DNA of 64,000 nt from an uncultured Clostridia bacterium (lineage in GTDB: Bacteria > Bacillota > Clostridia > TANB77 > CAG-465), in the NCBI GenBank assembly GCA_949106495.1, contig CARYZD010000007.1, positions 1 to 64,000 on the forward strand. Direction: 5' to 3'. This document shows, piece after piece, positions 63,238 through 64,000 of the stretch (position 1 is the stretch's first letter; every line of letters begins with the position of its first letter). The position numbers were made by a program, and so were the translations under genes. The notes beneath the pieces are model-generated. The model did not search any database and had not been told where the DNA came from. It was given only the letters and a program-made list of their open reading frames with translations.

Positions 63238-63999
63238 TTACTCCTGACCAAAACATACACCCATGTCTCTTGCTGTTCTACATAGGTCATCTGATTCCAT
63301 ATTTAATAATCTTGGTACTCTTTCTTTTGGGAATGCCATTTTTACTACTGTACCACCTTTAATTCCAACAATATATCCTGGTTCTCCTGTAATTAGAAGT
63401 TTACATGCTGCATTACCAAGTCTTGCACCAAGTATAATATCTGATGTAGTTGGTTCTCCACCTCTTTGAATATGTCCAAGTATAGTTGCTCTTGTTTCAT
63501 ATCCTGTAAGTTGTTCAATTTGAGCAGCAAGTTTTTGTGACACACCACCATATCTTTTTTGTTCAAAACTATCTTTTACAAGTTTTGCAATTGTTTCTTC
63601 TCCGCCTTTTTCTTTTGCAGCTTCAGAAACCGCAATAATTACATATCTTTTTCCAGATTTCATTATTTCATCTACTTTATCACAAACAACTTTTAAACTA
63701 TAATCTTGTTCTGGTAAAAGTATTATATCTGCACCTGATGCAAATCCTGCATGAAGTGTTAAATATCCTGATGTTCTTCCCATAAGTTCTACAACCATAA
63801 CTCTTCTATGAGAATATGCAGTAGTAATTAATTTTCTGATAGCATCAACTGCTGCATCTATTGCTGTTTGGAAACCAATTGTTGGCTCTGATGCAGACAT
63901 ATCATTATCTATTGTTTTAGGTATACCTACTGTAGGCATTCCATGTTCATATATTACTCTTGCAGAATCTAATGTACCATCTCCCCCGATGATAACCAT
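63238..63999 (-). CDS. pfkA: 6-phosphofructokinase, N-terminus beyond the window
   Basis: Phosphorylates fructose-6-phosphate, the committed glycolytic step. Only the last 254 codons are in the window; the Met at the edge is internal. Visible are IIGGDGTLDSA (nucleotide/phosphate site), PKTIDNDM with the catalytic Asp, MGRTSGYLTLHA, GHIQRGGEPTTSD and the C-terminal RLGNAACKLL region. GGDGT (Gly, not Asp) points to ATP use, while Lys in PKTIDND is also seen in PPi enzymes. I favour ATP but the donor is not settled. Confidence 0.93.
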   Translation of the reverse strand: MVIIGGDGTLDSARVIYEHGMPTVGIPKTIDNDMSASEPTIGFQTAIDAAVDAIRKLITTAYSHRRVMVVELMGRTSGYLTLHAGFASGADIILLPEQDYSLKVVCDKVDEIMKSGKRYVIIAVSEAAKEKGGEETIAKLVKDSFEQKRYGGVSQKLAAQIEQLTGYETRATILGHIQRGGEPTTSDIILGARLGNAACKLLITGEPGYIVGIKGGTVVKMAFPKERVPRLLNMESDDLCRTARDMGVCFGQE

Positions 64000-64000
64000 T

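Noticed and set aside
1..64000. tRNA, rRNA or insertion sequences
   Set aside because: No cloverleaf with TTCGA-type T-loops, no rRNA-like GC-rich stretch and no transposase-like ORF or terminal repeats were seen.

Overview
The window is a strongly AT-rich bacterial chromosome segment. The gene content points to a spore-forming, low-GC anaerobe of the Clostridia: Gram-positive type LexA boxes (CGAAC-N4-GTTYG), dipicolinate synthase subunit B, an ABC-exported cell-wall polysaccharide locus with dTDP-rhamnose genes, and purine-rich Shine-Dalgarno sites before nearly every gene. The genus is inference. No rRNA, tRNA, insertion sequence or CRISPR array was seen.

Layout. (1) 1-3.4 kb: a large charged coiled-coil protein with a 43-residue partner ORF, then galE. 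(2) 3.4-20.5 kb, minus strand: about 17 kb of tightly packed surface-polysaccharide genes reading away from one promoter at 20510-20538. Order: Wzm permease, GT2, Wzt ATPase with carbohydrate-binding tail, methyltransferase-like protein, two double-domain GT2 enzymes, GtrB-type GT2, GtrA-GT2 fusion, two GT-C type membrane proteins (one a double-length fusion), polysaccharide deacetylase, GT2. (3) 20.6-22.7 kb, plus strand: two more GT2 genes from a divergent promoter. (4) 22.7-28.9 kb: phosphohexomutase and rmlD-A-C-B with an embedded GT-C gene. Together these make and use dTDP-rhamnose. (5) 29-33.3 kb: second coiled-coil protein, fructose-bisphosphate aldolase, TSCPD protein, exonuclease III, RNase HII. 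(6) 33.3-38.2 kb: accessory or decaying patch with two broken, catalytically dead ClpP-like genes, hairpin elements, a start-less membrane ORF and a candidate structured RNA, mixed with rsmI, a trmN6-like gene and a pseudouridine synthase. (7) 38-48 kb: HAD phosphatase, prfB without its usual frameshift, pseudouridine synthase, rpmF, DUF1294, VTT protein plus GT4, xpt, argS, RNHCP zinc-ribbon, Bax-inhibitor-1 protein. (8) 48-55.5 kb: a uracil permease-UPRT fusion behind an attenuator-like leader, an ImmA/IrrE-like pseudoenzyme, TGS-uridine kinase, rho, rimO. (9) 55.7-64 kb: hypothetical gene, dpaB behind a mother-cell-type promoter, carA-carB behind a second attenuator-like leader, lexA with two operators, an Spx/ArsC-like gene and pfkA, which runs off the window.

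The most interesting signals concern pyrimidines. Uracil import and phosphoribosylation are fused in one polypeptide. Both that gene and carAB are preceded by a short ORF whose stop codon lies in the terminator hairpin just upstream of the enzyme gene. This layout resembles the translation-coupled pyrBI attenuator of enteric bacteria and not a visible PyrR or riboswitch element. Also notable are two pseudoenzymes (ClpP-like and ImmA/IrrE-like), domain fusions and splits among the glycosyltransferases, and a possible leader RNA at 36.7 kb. Start codons were moved inside longer frames wherever a good Shine-Dalgarno site decided the matter.
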